Shown here: piece after piece, positions 16,419 to 24,665 of the stretch
Numbering within the stretch: position 1 is the stretch's first letter
Layout: each line of letters opens with the position of its first letter
Assembly (NCBI RefSeq): GCF_037969725.1
Contig: NZ_CP150203.1
Location: 3,116,001-3,180,000 of the forward strand
Source: Paenibacillus sp. FSL W8-0426
GTDB lineage: Bacteria; Bacillota; Bacilli; Paenibacillales; Paenibacillaceae
Reading direction: 5' to 3'
Length of the DNA: 64,000 nt
Position numbers and translations under genes: made by a program
Notes under the pieces: generated by a model
Seen by the model: the letters and a program-made list of their open reading frames with translations, nothing else
Told to the model about the DNA's origin: nothing
Databases searched by the model: none

Positions 16419-16658
16419 GTCCAGATCCCATCTTTCGTTGATAAAGTATGTTCTGGCTTCATTTTATGGGAACGAAGGATAAGGGACAATCATAAAGTAT
16501 TGCTCAGGTTGTAAAATATTGCTGTTCTATTGGCGTGACGAACCACGTTGTAATGCCTGTAACGGGTTAGATAGGCTGAATCATGATATAATAGGCTGAA
16601 ATGGAATAAATATGATGAACATCGAGACTACCAGAGGGTATGGAATGGAGGGAAACGT
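16419..16658. promoter_or_regulatory. Divergent promoter region with direct repeat
   Basis: This is the region between the GH27 gene (minus) and a plus-strand gene. ATAGGCTGAA occurs twice, at 16571-16580 and 16591-16600, exactly 20 bases apart, on either side of TATAAT (16587-16592). Two helical turns of spacing suggests a dimeric regulator site on the plus-strand promoter. No clear -35 box is visible. The regulator is unknown. Confidence 0.35.
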
Positions 16659-17189
16659 ATGGACCACCGGCAGCTGCTTCCTTTGGTCGAACGGCTGGAT
16701 GCGAGAGGCATCCGTTACGCTTTAGGCGGCAGCGGATTACTGCGTTATCTGAACTTGATTCAAAGCGTAAACGATTGGGACTTGACGGTTGAATGCTCCA
16801 AAGTCGAGCTGCTGGAAGCCATCCATGGATACGACTACAAAGAACAGCCGAGTGGAGACCCCCCGTTTGCCAGTGAATACCGATTGAGTTTGCCTTCATT
16901 GAACGTGGATATCATCGGGGGCTTTGCTATATATTCAGGCAAGGGTGTGGTTAAATTGCCCATCCGGCGTATGAGCTTCTGGGACGGAGTCCATGTTTCC
17001 CATCCGGAAGTCTGGTATGTTGCTTACAGATTAATGGATCGCGGAACGAAAGGCGATATGTTGTTTCAGTATTTGCAGTCCAATAAAAGGTTGGTCAATC
17101 AGGACCTCGTTCACGAGCTGCTTGCTGCCGATCATCTTGATCCGTTTTTGCGCAATGAGCTTAACGATTTGTCATTACCCGCAGAATGA
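16659..17189 (+). CDS. Nucleotidyltransferase-like hypothetical protein
   Basis: 176 residues from ATG 16659 after GGAGGG. The opening LDARGIRYALGGSGLLRYL followed by VNDWDLTVE resembles the GG(S)-x(n)-D-x-D core of small MNT/AbiEii-type nucleotidyltransferase folds, and NVDIIGGFAIY could supply the third acidic strand. The rest (GVVKLPIRRMSFWDGVHVSH, AYRLMDRGTKGDM) is helical. The fold is a tentative reading and no catalytic activity is claimed. No partner antitoxin or kinase gene adjoins it, and the downstream gene is convergent. Confidence 0.6.
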   Translation: MDHRQLLPLVERLDARGIRYALGGSGLLRYLNLIQSVNDWDLTVECSKVELLEAIHGYDYKEQPSGDPPFASEYRLSLPSLNVDIIGGFAIYSGKGVVKLPIRRMSFWDGVHVSHPEVWYVAYRLMDRGTKGDMLFQYLQSNKRLVNQDLVHELLAADHLDPFLRNELNDLSLPAE

Positions 17190-17217
17190 GCATGACATGG
17201 AACAGGCGCTATCCTCA

Positions 17218-17793
17218 TCATTGCAGCTCATTTATTTCCCTTTTACGACAGACATAAACGAAAGCCGGAGGGAAGTTGAGCGGAACGAATTCCACTTTAT
17301 CGATGACGAATGTTTCGGTCAATTGCTTTTTCATTTGAAGCGAATACTGGAAAGCAATGAACTGCCCGCCAGGTTTCAGAGCCGAATGAATCTGTTCGAC
17401 CAATGCATCCCTCAGTTTGCGCTCGAAATTGAAAAAGGGAAGTCCGCTAAAAATGCAGTCCAATTGCTCGACATTCGCTTGTTGGATCGTTTCCACCAGG
17501 TGGGTCGCATCGGCATGACAGGTGAAACGCGGATATTCGGCCTGCAAATTGTTTCTCATGGCCGCGTCCATTTCGAACAAAAACACCTTTGTCGCTTCGG
17601 TTGCCCGGGCTTGAATTTGGCGGGTGATTGCTCCCGTACCCGACCCAAGCTCCGCGGCGGCCTTCATTTCATGCCATGGCGCATGTTTCACCATGGTGTT
17701 CGCCAAAAAGCGGGAGCTCGGCATGAGGCTTCCGACCCGTTTCGGGCTTTGAATGAAGCTTCTCAAAAATAATAGATTTTCATTCAGAGTCAA
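17218..17793 (-). CDS. Class I SAM-dependent methyltransferase
   Basis: 191 residues from TTG 17793, chosen because GGAGGTGG (17800-17807) sits five bases ahead. The frame is open upstream to 17964, but that would bury the ribosome site. The start reads MTLNENLLFLRSFIQSPKRV, followed by GSLMPSSRFLANTMV, typical of PmtA-like phospholipid or small-molecule methyltransferases. The SAM-binding motif I is AAELGSGTGAITRQI, motif II KVFLFEMDAAM, and a later strand is LDCIFSGLPFFNF. The GLPF in place of NPPF-type residues argues against a DNA methylase. The substrate is not evident. It converges with the nucleotidyltransferase-like gene. Confidence 0.8.
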   Translation of the reverse strand: MTLNENLLFLRSFIQSPKRVGSLMPSSRFLANTMVKHAPWHEMKAAAELGSGTGAITRQIQARATEATKVFLFEMDAAMRNNLQAEYPRFTCHADATHLVETIQQANVEQLDCIFSGLPFFNFERKLRDALVEQIHSALKPGGQFIAFQYSLQMKKQLTETFVIDKVEFVPLNFPPAFVYVCRKREINELQ

Positions 17794-18014
17794 CGTTTCC
17801 ACCTCCATTTCCGTTAACATTGCAAAAATAGAAGCGAAGCCAAGATATATGCTAACCAGCATACGTGCCTGCTGCAAAAAAGGTAATGGTCCAACATCAC
17901 GCACTCGTGGTTGGAAGCAGGGCAATTTTTCGATGATCGGCTTCATGGCTATCTTAATGAACATAACTTAGGAACCACCGGGGATATTTCTAAAGAAATT
18001 CTAAAGAATTCGTT

Positions 18015-18066
18015 GCTATATAAACCGCACTAATTAATCACATCAGGCCACTGCGATTTATATAGC
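18015..18066. repeat. Palindrome-ended repeat, copy A (internally deleted)
   Basis: 52 bp bounded by GCTATATAAACCGCA and TGCGATTTATATAGC, which are inverted copies of each other with one mismatch. The left 40 bases match the right end of copy B (47719-47845) in reverse orientation: ACTAATTA then TCACA and CACTGCGA. The middle of the element is absent. It lies between the methyltransferase and the zinc importer genes. Confidence 0.75.
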
Positions 18067-18082
18067 GATACGGAGTGGATAT

Positions 18083-18175
18083 AAAGGCAACAAAAAAACC
18101 TTGCCAACCTTCGTTGACAAGGAACGATTACAGAACCGTGAGAAGTCGCTTTATGGCGGCTTTTTTGGCGTTTTA
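18083..18175. terminator. Two hairpins upstream of znuC
   Basis: CCTTGCCAAC and GTTGACAAGG (about 18099-18122) form a stem next to a run of A that would be a T-run on the minus strand. Further on, AGTCGC and GCGGCT (about 18144-18162) pair and are followed by TTTTTT on the plus strand. They insulate the methyltransferase side from the zinc operon. The exact users are unclear. Confidence 0.35.
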
Positions 18176-18234
18176 GCACGTACGAAGAATGGAGGAAAGG
18201 AGGGCGTTTTATAGAAAAAAAGGAATAGATCCGG

Positions 18235-18290
18235 TTTACAAATCGTAATAATTACGATAAACTAGCTTTTGCAAAACGTAATTATTACGA
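18235..18290 (+). promoter_or_regulatory. znu promoter with two Zur boxes
   Basis: TTTACA (18235-18240), 17 bases, TAAACT (18258-18263). The spacer is occupied by a perfect palindrome, TCGTAATAATTACGA (18243-18257). A second box, ACGTAATTATTACGA (18276-18290), lies just past the expected transcription start. Both match the Gram-positive Zur operator. Zinc-loaded Zur would shut this promoter. Confidence 0.88.
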
Positions 18291-18308
18291 TTAACAGGAG
18301 TGCCAGAC

Positions 18309-19016
18309 ATGATCTTATCCTCTTTGCGGGATGTTGTATTTGGCTATGGCCATGAACCGGTCATCGAACAACTCTCGCTAGACATTGCTGCCGGACGGTT
18401 CATCGGAATCACGGGGGCTAACGGAACTGCCAAAACGACCTTGCTCAAACTGATGCTTGGATTGCTCAAACCTTGGAGCGGTACGGTGTCGTTCAATAAT
18501 GTGCGGGAAGACGGAACGAAGGTGATCGTGGGATACGTGCCGCAGCAAGTATCTTCCTTCAATGCCGGCTTCCCAAGCAGTGTCATCGAGCTGGTGCGTT
18601 CAGGTTGTTATGCGCGCTTGGGGTGTTTCGGCCGATTCAGCAAACATATGCATGACGTGGTTGAGCAAAGCTTACGGCAGGTCGGCATGTGGGAATACCG
18701 TCATCGCAAAGTCGGCGAGCTGTCGGGAGGACAGAAACAACGCGTATGCATCGCACGGGCGCTTGCCCAGGAACCGGATGTACTCGTGCTGGACGAACCG
18801 GTGACCGGTCTGGATGCCAAGAGTAGGATCGAGCTGTATCGATTTTTGAAGGATAACGTGACAGCGCATGGGAAAACGGTAATTATGGTTACCCACGGCC
18901 TGGAGGAATTGGCACAGTATCTTGACACGGTCATCGAACTGGAAAGAAGGGAGGATGAGGGATGGCGATGTTCGGTTACGAATTCATGCAGCGTGCTTTC
19001 TGGGCAGGCGCAATGA
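18309..19016 (+). CDS. znuC: Zinc ABC transporter ATP-binding protein ZnuC/AdcC
   Basis: 235 residues from ATG 18309, with AGGAG eight bases upstream. ABC ATPase motifs: Walker A GANGTAKTT, signature LSGGQKQRVCIARAL, Walker B VLVLDEPVTGLD, and H-loop VTHGLEEL. The GTAK version of the P-loop replaces the common GAGK/S; it still keeps the essential K and T and such variation is known in this subfamily. It energises zinc import through ZnuB. Its last 55 bases overlap the start of znuB, so translation is coupled. It is the first gene of the Zur-controlled znuCBA operon. Confidence 0.93.
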   Translation: MILSSLRDVVFGYGHEPVIEQLSLDIAAGRFIGITGANGTAKTTLLKLMLGLLKPWSGTVSFNNVREDGTKVIVGYVPQQVSSFNAGFPSSVIELVRSGCYARLGCFGRFSKHMHDVVEQSLRQVGMWEYRHRKVGELSGGQKQRVCIARALAQEPDVLVLDEPVTGLDAKSRIELYRFLKDNVTAHGKTVIMVTHGLEELAQYLDTVIELERREDEGWRCSVTNSCSVLSGQAQ

Positions 19017-19819
19017 TCGGCATCATTGCCCCGATTCTGGGAGTGTATTTGATGCTGCGCCGACAAGCGCTGATGGCCGACACGCTCTCACATGTCTCCC
19101 TTGCCGGCGTGGCGTTGGGATCGGCCTTGTCGCTTAATCCTTCGCTCAGCGGATTTGCCGTAGCGATCCTTGGAGGCATACTGATCGAGCAGCTTCGGCG
19201 CTCTTATCGCACCTACAGCGAGCTCCCGGTAGCGATTATCATGATCTCCGGCCTGGCACTCGCCGTTGTCCTGATGAGTCTTAAGCAAAATTGGAGCAAA
19301 AGCTTGAGTTCCTACTTGTTTGGTTCCATCGTTGCCGTAAACGACACCCAACTGCTGCTGATTGCTGCGGTGCTGCTTACAGGACTGGTGTACTTTATTA
19401 TCTTAAGACGTCCGTTATACAACCTGACCTTTGACGAAGAGACAGCCACGATTTCGGGCGCAAAGGTGAAGCTGCTGTCCTTTTCCTTTGCCGTACTGAC
19501 CGGCATGACCGTAGCGGCAGCGATGCCGGTTGTGGGCGTGCTTTTGGTGTCGGCATTGATCGTGCTGCCCGCCTCGCTTGCGTTAAGGATTGCGCCAGGG
19601 TTTGCAGCCGCGATACATATCGCGATTGGCACCGGTCTGGCCGGTATTTTTTCCGGTTTGAGCTTGTCCTACTACATCGACACACCGCCTGGCGGTACGA
19701 TCGCATTGGTTTTGCTCGTTTTCCTGCTTGTCACGATGCTTTTCCAAAAGCTGCTGCAGCGCCGCAGCCGGCGAAGCGTGAAATATGCCAAAGAACGAAT
19801 GAACAAAAGGAGTGCATGA
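18962..19819 (+). CDS. znuB: Zinc ABC transporter permease ZnuB/AdcB
   Basis: 285 residues, highly hydrophobic, with about eight membrane helices (ABC-3 family). Recognisable stretches are FWAGAMIGIIAPILGVYLML, RRQALMADTLSHVSLAGVAL near the N-terminus and MPVVGVLLVSALIVLPASLA in the second half. It forms the membrane channel for zinc. The start is ATG 18962 (a second ATG follows at 18968) with GAGGATGAGGG ahead, inside the end of znuC. The stop overlaps the znuA start by ATGA. The C-terminal tail is very basic (RRSRRSVKYAKERMNKR). Confidence 0.93.
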   Translation: MAMFGYEFMQRAFWAGAMIGIIAPILGVYLMLRRQALMADTLSHVSLAGVALGSALSLNPSLSGFAVAILGGILIEQLRRSYRTYSELPVAIIMISGLALAVVLMSLKQNWSKSLSSYLFGSIVAVNDTQLLLIAAVLLTGLVYFIILRRPLYNLTFDEETATISGAKVKLLSFSFAVLTGMTVAAAMPVVGVLLVSALIVLPASLALRIAPGFAAAIHIAIGTGLAGIFSGLSLSYYIDTPPGGTIALVLLVFLLVTMLFQKLLQRRSRRSVKYAKERMNKRSA

Positions 19820-20880
19820 ATATGAAATTTTGGAATCGCAGTTTTATCTTTTTAGCTTTGTCGCTTGTATTGGTTCTGGCCGGATGCGGCACGAAATCGA
19901 ACAGTGCGGGCTCTTCAGCATCCGATAACGCAGCGTCTTCAACGGCCGAAGCATCCACTGACGATGCTGCACAGAAAAAGCTGGAGATCAAGACCAGCTT
20001 CTATCCGATGTACGAATTCACTCGTCACGTCGCCGGAGATTTGGCCAATGTCGAAAATTTGGTGCCAGCAGGCATGGAGCCGCATGATTGGGAGCCGACC
20101 GCACAGGACATGGCAAAGCTGACCGAAGCCGACGTGCTGGTATATAACGGTGCCGGTTTGGAAAGCTGGGTAGGCCAAGCATTGGATAGCGCCACAGGCT
20201 CGAATCTGAAAGCCATTGAAGCAAGCCAAGGAATCGACATTATGGAAGGCTCGGAAGCGCATTCCGAAGAAGAGCATGACCATGACCATGAACATGGCGA
20301 GCATGCACATGAGGAACACTCGCATGATGAAAGCGGGCATGTTCACAATCACGGCGGTCTGGACCCTCACGTATGGTTGTCGCCGCAGCTGGCGATTCAA
20401 GAGGTTCGTAATATTGAAAAAGGATTATCCGAAGTTGCCCCGGAATACAAAGAACAGTTTAAAGCCAATGCCGATGCATACGTCACCGAACTCGAAGCGC
20501 TGGACAACGAATTTACGGAAGGTTTGAAGGATAGCAAACGCAAAGATTTCATTACGCAGCACGCGGCCTTTGGTTATTTGGCCAAACAATACGGGTTGAC
20601 GCAGGTACCGATCGCTGGATTGTCCCCCGATCAGGAGCCATCTCCGGCCCAAATGGCAGACATCGTGCAGTTTGCCAAGGAGAACAACGTTAAAACGATC
20701 TTCTTCGAAACACTGGTCTCTTCCAAAGTGGCCGACACGATCGCTAAAGAGATCGGAGCGAAAACAGATGTTTTGAATCCCATTGAGGGACTTACGGAAG
20801 AAGAGCTTGCCGCAGGAAACGACTATGTGCGCGTGATGCGCAGCAACCTTGAAGCATTAAAAACAGCATTGAACGAATAG
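19816..20880 (+). CDS. znuA: Zinc-binding lipoprotein ZnuA/AdcA
   Basis: 354 residues. The signal peptide ends LVLAGC (lipobox), followed by a Ser/Ala-rich linker. The cluster 9 metal-binding fold shows its ligands: MEPHDWEPT, LDPHVWLSP and ITQHAAFGYLAKQYGL supply histidines, and a late acidic residue lies in the FFETLVSSKVA/TDVLNPIEGL region. Between the first two is a His/Glu-rich loop (about residues 150-180, repeated HDHEH/HAHEEHSH) typical of zinc rather than manganese receptors. It captures zinc for ZnuBC. AAAGGAG precedes ATG 19816, and the gene ends the operon before a clear terminator. Confidence 0.95.
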   Translation: MNMKFWNRSFIFLALSLVLVLAGCGTKSNSAGSSASDNAASSTAEASTDDAAQKKLEIKTSFYPMYEFTRHVAGDLANVENLVPAGMEPHDWEPTAQDMAKLTEADVLVYNGAGLESWVGQALDSATGSNLKAIEASQGIDIMEGSEAHSEEEHDHDHEHGEHAHEEHSHDESGHVHNHGGLDPHVWLSPQLAIQEVRNIEKGLSEVAPEYKEQFKANADAYVTELEALDNEFTEGLKDSKRKDFITQHAAFGYLAKQYGLTQVPIAGLSPDQEPSPAQMADIVQFAKENNVKTIFFETLVSSKVADTIAKEIGAKTDVLNPIEGLTEEELAAGNDYVRVMRSNLEALKTALNE

Positions 20881-20928
20881 CGATACGTTGCAAACACGAA
20901 TCCATGTATACAAATCCAATAAACGAGA

Positions 20929-20959
20929 AGGCGTTGACTTTTGTGGTCAACGTCTTTTT
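20929..20959 (+). terminator. Terminator of znuCBA
   Basis: GGCGTTGAC (20930-20938) and GTCAACGTC (20945-20953) form the stem, followed by TTTTT. It lies 50 bases beyond the znuA stop. Confidence 0.85.
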
Positions 20960-21139
20960 GTGCACTGCATATCATGGATTCCATCACAAATTGGACACAA
21001 TTTCCAAATGGGTATAGCTACGTCGAGCTATATGGGAAAGAGGCAAATGTTTGTACACTAAACACAGTTTGTTGTTATCGATGACGTTGCAATCCTTTCG
21101 TGGCAATGACGAAACCCATGATGAAAGGAGGGAAATTCC

Positions 21140-22519
21140 ATTCCAAAAGCAGCCGGATCAACGCGTTCGCTGTTCTTGTTTGATGAAAAGCTGTTATTTC
21201 GATGGCTTGTCAGCATGCTTGCTTTGGGACTAATGAGCATGTTGTCTTTTTACGGCATTGCCTTTGCTGAAAATAGCAGCGGCCCGATCCCCTTGCAGCC
21301 ACGGATCGACCGCGCTGTTAATGGCGAAGTCATTACATTGGCACCAGGTACATATTCGGGACCGATCGTCATCGACAAAAGCGTTACGATTCAGGGCGAT
21401 GATTCCGTCGTGCTGATCAATCCAAAGGCAGCTCCCGCCATTTCGGTTCAATCCGACGAGGTGAGATTAACAGGGTTTCGCGTGCGGCAAGAACATCTCG
21501 GCGAGCATGCGGCAATTCACGTGACGGCAAATCAGGTCGTTCTGTCCGATCTTGATATAGAGAGCCAAGGTTACGGCATCATTCTTAGAAAAGCCAGCCA
21601 AGGAACCCTGCAGCATAATCTCATTCGTTGGACGGGGCCGTCGAGCACGAAGAATGCGCTGAAGGGAAATGGGATCGACCTGTATGCATCGCAGGAAATC
21701 CGGATCACGGATAACGAAATTCACGATGTGCGCGATGGCATTTACATGGAAAACAGCCGCAGCATCGAGGTCGCCAATAATAGGTTATTCGGCAACAGAT
21801 ATGCCATTCACTTGATGTATGTTCACCTTTCGAACGTCACGGGCAACCTGGGCGAGAGAAATGTAACCGGAGCCATGGTCATGGGTGCCAATAAAGCTGT
21901 AGTTACGGGAAATACGTTCCGCAAACAAAGCGAAAATGTTCATTCCCAAGGCATTCTGCTCTATGACGTGCAGCGTTCGATCGTCGCGGATAATGTACTT
22001 GAGGGAAACCGTGTCGGATTGTATATCCAGGAGTCTTCCGAAAACGAGATCAGCCGAAACGATCTTTTGCGAAATTTCGTTGGCGTGCAATTCAACCATG
22101 CGGAGGGAAACGAGCTTCACTCCAACCGATTCGTATCAAACGTGATCGAAGCGCAAGCGGTGGAAAGCCGAAACAACGTCATCCGCCACAACTACTGGGA
22201 TTCGTTTCAGGGCCTTGACCTCAATGGGGACGGGGTAAGTGAGGCGGCTTATGCCATCAACCCGTTTTATCAGCGTTTGATACAACGCAACTCGGCCTTT
22301 CAATTGTTTTTTCAATCCCCGGGCATGATGTTTCTGAGCGACCTGCATACGGAAGGCAGAAGCGAATGGCTCACCGATCTTTCGCCGCGAATGAAACTGG
22401 ATGCTGCTTCCCGGGCTTACGCAGGAGATAACGAGAACAATCGGTTCGTGCCATGGCTTGGGGGACTGTTATTACTTGCTGCAGGATATATGTTCTATTT
22501 GGGAGGAAGACGAAAATGA
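21140..22519 (+). CDS. nosD: NosD-type periplasmic copper-processing protein
   Basis: About 459 residues if started at ATT 21140, or 447 from TTG 21176. The only good ribosome site, AAAGGAGGG (21124-21132), stands seven bases before the ATT; a TGA at 21122 closes the frame upstream. A signal sequence (LVSMLALGLMSMLSFYGIAFA) is followed by right-handed beta-helix repeats (GDDSVVLINPKAAP, DGIYMENSRSIEVANNRLFG, NVTGNLGERNVTGAMVMGAN), a CASH/NosD fold. The end is a membrane anchor, LLLLAAGYMFYL then GGRRK. NosD helps NosYF and NosL to build copper centres of N2O reductase. No nosZ lies nearby. Stop and nosL start overlap (ATGA). Confidence 0.88.
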   Translation: MPKAAGSTRSLFLFDEKLLFRWLVSMLALGLMSMLSFYGIAFAENSSGPIPLQPRIDRAVNGEVITLAPGTYSGPIVIDKSVTIQGDDSVVLINPKAAPAISVQSDEVRLTGFRVRQEHLGEHAAIHVTANQVVLSDLDIESQGYGIILRKASQGTLQHNLIRWTGPSSTKNALKGNGIDLYASQEIRITDNEIHDVRDGIYMENSRSIEVANNRLFGNRYAIHLMYVHLSNVTGNLGERNVTGAMVMGANKAVVTGNTFRKQSENVHSQGILLYDVQRSIVADNVLEGNRVGLYIQESSENEISRNDLLRNFVGVQFNHAEGNELHSNRFVSNVIEAQAVESRNNVIRHNYWDSFQGLDLNGDGVSEAAYAINPFYQRLIQRNSAFQLFFQSPGMMFLSDLHTEGRSEWLTDLSPRMKLDAASRAYAGDNENNRFVPWLGGLLLLAAGYMFYLGGRRK

Positions 22520-23091
22520 AAATGAAATGCTGGACATTCACTTTAATCATGTTGTGGTCCATCTTTCTGTTATCGGGCTGCGGCGCGAAATATGCGGCTG
22601 TGCCCATCAATGAGGACGTCGATGTATGCGTGATTTGCAATATGCAGGTTAAAGACGATGCTTTTGCCACCCAACTGACGACAAAGGATGGCCAAACGTA
22701 CAAATTCGACGACATCGGCTGCATGAATGAATGGAAACAACAGAACGGGACGGACCAAATCGGCATGGATTTTGTCCGTGATTATAATGACAAAGAATGG
22801 ATCGAATACGGCAAAGCGACTTATGTCTACGATGCTTCCCTAAGAACGCCAATGGCTTACGGCATCGTTAGCTTCAAGGACAAGCCGTCCGCCGAAGCCT
22901 TCGTTCAGGAACAGGGCGTCGGCCGAATCATGACTGCCGAAGAACTCGCATCCCACGACTGGAAGCAAAATACGGAGGGCATGGACATGCATGGGGAAGG
23001 TCAGGGACATACCCACAGTCATCAACAGGAAGCAGGGAGTGAGGAAACGAATCATGCTAACGAAAAAGCAGGAGATGCCGGTCATCATTAA
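22516..23091 (+). CDS. nosL: NosL copper-binding lipoprotein
   Basis: 191 residues starting MKMKCWTFTLIMLWSIFLLS at ATG 22516 (GGGAGGAAG upstream), with lipobox LLSGC. It contains the NosL Cu(I) site DVCVICNMQVKDDAFATQL (CxxCxM type) and the family pattern DDIGCMNEW. The last 35 residues are rich in His and Glu (GMDMHGEGQGHTHSHQQ), which could act as an extra copper sponge. NosL is thought to hand copper to N2O reductase; here its client is uncertain because no reductase gene is in the cluster. It is translationally coupled to nosD. Confidence 0.92.
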   Translation: MKMKCWTFTLIMLWSIFLLSGCGAKYAAVPINEDVDVCVICNMQVKDDAFATQLTTKDGQTYKFDDIGCMNEWKQQNGTDQIGMDFVRDYNDKEWIEYGKATYVYDASLRTPMAYGIVSFKDKPSAEAFVQEQGVGRIMTAEELASHDWKQNTEGMDMHGEGQGHTHSHQQEAGSEETNHANEKAGDAGHH

Positions 23092-23112
23092 TCCGAAAGT
23101 CGGTGGAATGCC

Positions 23113-23937
23113 ATGATCTCGAACCTGATTTACGTCGCCAACCGGGAAATCAAACTGGGTTTCCGCAACCCTTGGGCTTATTCGTTCCTGATATTGTTCT
23201 GCATGTTCGGTTTGAGCCTGCTGGTGCTGAATGCTCAAAATGTCGTTGAAGGTTTTTCGGGTACGACGGGTTCCTTGCTAAATTTAATTCTCTATCTGCT
23301 GCCGTTGATGGCCCTCTTCATCGGATCGTTTTCGTTGACGTCGGAGAGGGAAGACGGCGCTTGGCAATTGTTGTCCACCTATCCTTTGCGTACGTCTTCC
23401 TTCGTGATCGGGAAATACCTGGGTTTGTGCTGCGTGCTGATTACGATTGTCTTCTTTGGTTACGGACTTATGGGGGTCGTCAGCGGATTCATGGGCAACG
23501 CATTGGACCTGTTGACGTATGGGCTGTTTACGATGTTTTCAGCAGGGTTGGTATGTATGTTCGTAGGGGTGGCTTTATTGATTGGTTCGATCTGCAGCAA
23601 TCGGTGGCAAGCACTCACCATTTCGGTTTCCGTCTGGTTCTTCCTGGTCATTGCCTGGCCAGCCCTGCTTATTGCGATCCTGGGTTTCGTTCCTTACGCA
23701 TGGGTGCAGCCGCTTTTGTCTGTTTTGACGTTGCTGAACCCGGCAGAGCTCGTCCGACTGTTCGTTGTCATTAAGCTTGGCGGCGGTTCGATCCTCGGAC
23801 CCGAATATTATCGGTGGGTTTTCTGGATACAAAAACCCGGCGGAACAGCAATGTTCATGATTGCCTTATGCATTTGGATTGCCTTGTCCATGCTGATCGT
23901 TCATCGGATATGGGAAAGGAGGCGATACCTTGGCTGA
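23113..23937 (+). CDS. nosY: NosY-type ABC transporter permease
   Basis: 274 residues, about six membrane helices. ABC-2 family character: RNPWAYSFLILFCMFGLSLL, then SFSLTSEREDGAWQLLSTYP, which is the conserved cytosolic motif of NosY/CcmB-like permeases, and ISVSVWFFLVIAWPALLIA. It would form the channel partnered by the NosF ATPase that follows with an eight-base overlap. The transported compound, possibly a sulfur species for the Cu centre, is not settled even for the classical system. ATG 23113 has a modest ribosome site (GGTGGAATGCC). Confidence 0.9.
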   Translation: MISNLIYVANREIKLGFRNPWAYSFLILFCMFGLSLLVLNAQNVVEGFSGTTGSLLNLILYLLPLMALFIGSFSLTSEREDGAWQLLSTYPLRTSSFVIGKYLGLCCVLITIVFFGYGLMGVVSGFMGNALDLLTYGLFTMFSAGLVCMFVGVALLIGSICSNRWQALTISVSVWFFLVIAWPALLIAILGFVPYAWVQPLLSVLTLLNPAELVRLFVVIKLGGGSILGPEYYRWVFWIQKPGGTAMFMIALCIWIALSMLIVHRIWERRRYLG

Positions 23938-24655
23938 CCACGTTATGCCCTATGTAGTGCACGTCAACAAGTTATGCAAGGTAATGAAAGGAAAGGCACT
24001 TGTGCAGAACGTTTCATTCACCATCCATGCCGGACAGATTCTGGCGTTATGCGGCGGAAACGGGGCAGGCAAAAGCACCGTGCTGCGCATGATAGCAGGC
24101 ATTATGCTCCCCACTTCGGGAGAAGTGAACGTTAACGGCCAAAGCCCAAAGTCGAAACGAACACGCTTCGCCGAGCAAATCGGATACATGCCCGACGATT
24201 TTCGCTTCAGCCACAGCCTTTCCGCCGAGGAGACGCTTCAGTTCTGGGCAGACTTGAAAAATGTCGGTACGGACAGAGTGACCGACGTTTTAGAAATGGT
24301 TGGGCTCGGGAATCACAAAAAGCAACGCGTCACGACGTTCTCCAAAGGGATGCGGCAAAGATTGCTTTTCGCCCAAGCCGTTCTGTCCAAACCGCCGCTG
24401 CTCATTATGGATGAGCCGACGAACGGACTAGACCCGTACTGGATGCAAGAATTCGCTCGGTTGATGAAAGGCATCCGGGCCGAGGGGCAGATGGTCGTTT
24501 TCTCGACGCACCAATTGGAGATTGCGGAGGACGTTGCCGATGAGGTGGTGTTTCTGAACCAAGGCCAGCAGGCGGACTTCGGCCCGACGTCCCGGTTCCG
24601 GGAACGATTCGGCACGCTGCATGCTGCGTTTCGCCACAGTTTGGGATTAAAGTGA
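23930..24655 (+). CDS. nosF: NosF-type ABC transporter ATP-binding protein
   Basis: 241 residues from TTG 23930, which follows GGAGGCG and overlaps the nosY end. ABC motifs: Walker A GGNGAGKST, Q-loop region IGYMPDDFRFSHSL, signature FSKGMRQRLLFAQAV, Walker B LLIMDEPTNGLDP, H-loop STHQLEIAE. The signature and short length match CcmA/NosF-type ATPases. It works with NosY at the membrane in the NosDFY system. Confidence 0.92.
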   Translation: MADHVMPYVVHVNKLCKVMKGKALVQNVSFTIHAGQILALCGGNGAGKSTVLRMIAGIMLPTSGEVNVNGQSPKSKRTRFAEQIGYMPDDFRFSHSLSAEETLQFWADLKNVGTDRVTDVLEMVGLGNHKKQRVTTFSKGMRQRLLFAQAVLSKPPLLIMDEPTNGLDPYWMQEFARLMKGIRAEGQMVVFSTHQLEIAEDVADEVVFLNQGQQADFGPTSRFRERFGTLHAAFRHSLGLK

Positions 24656-24665
24656 GGTTAGCGTA

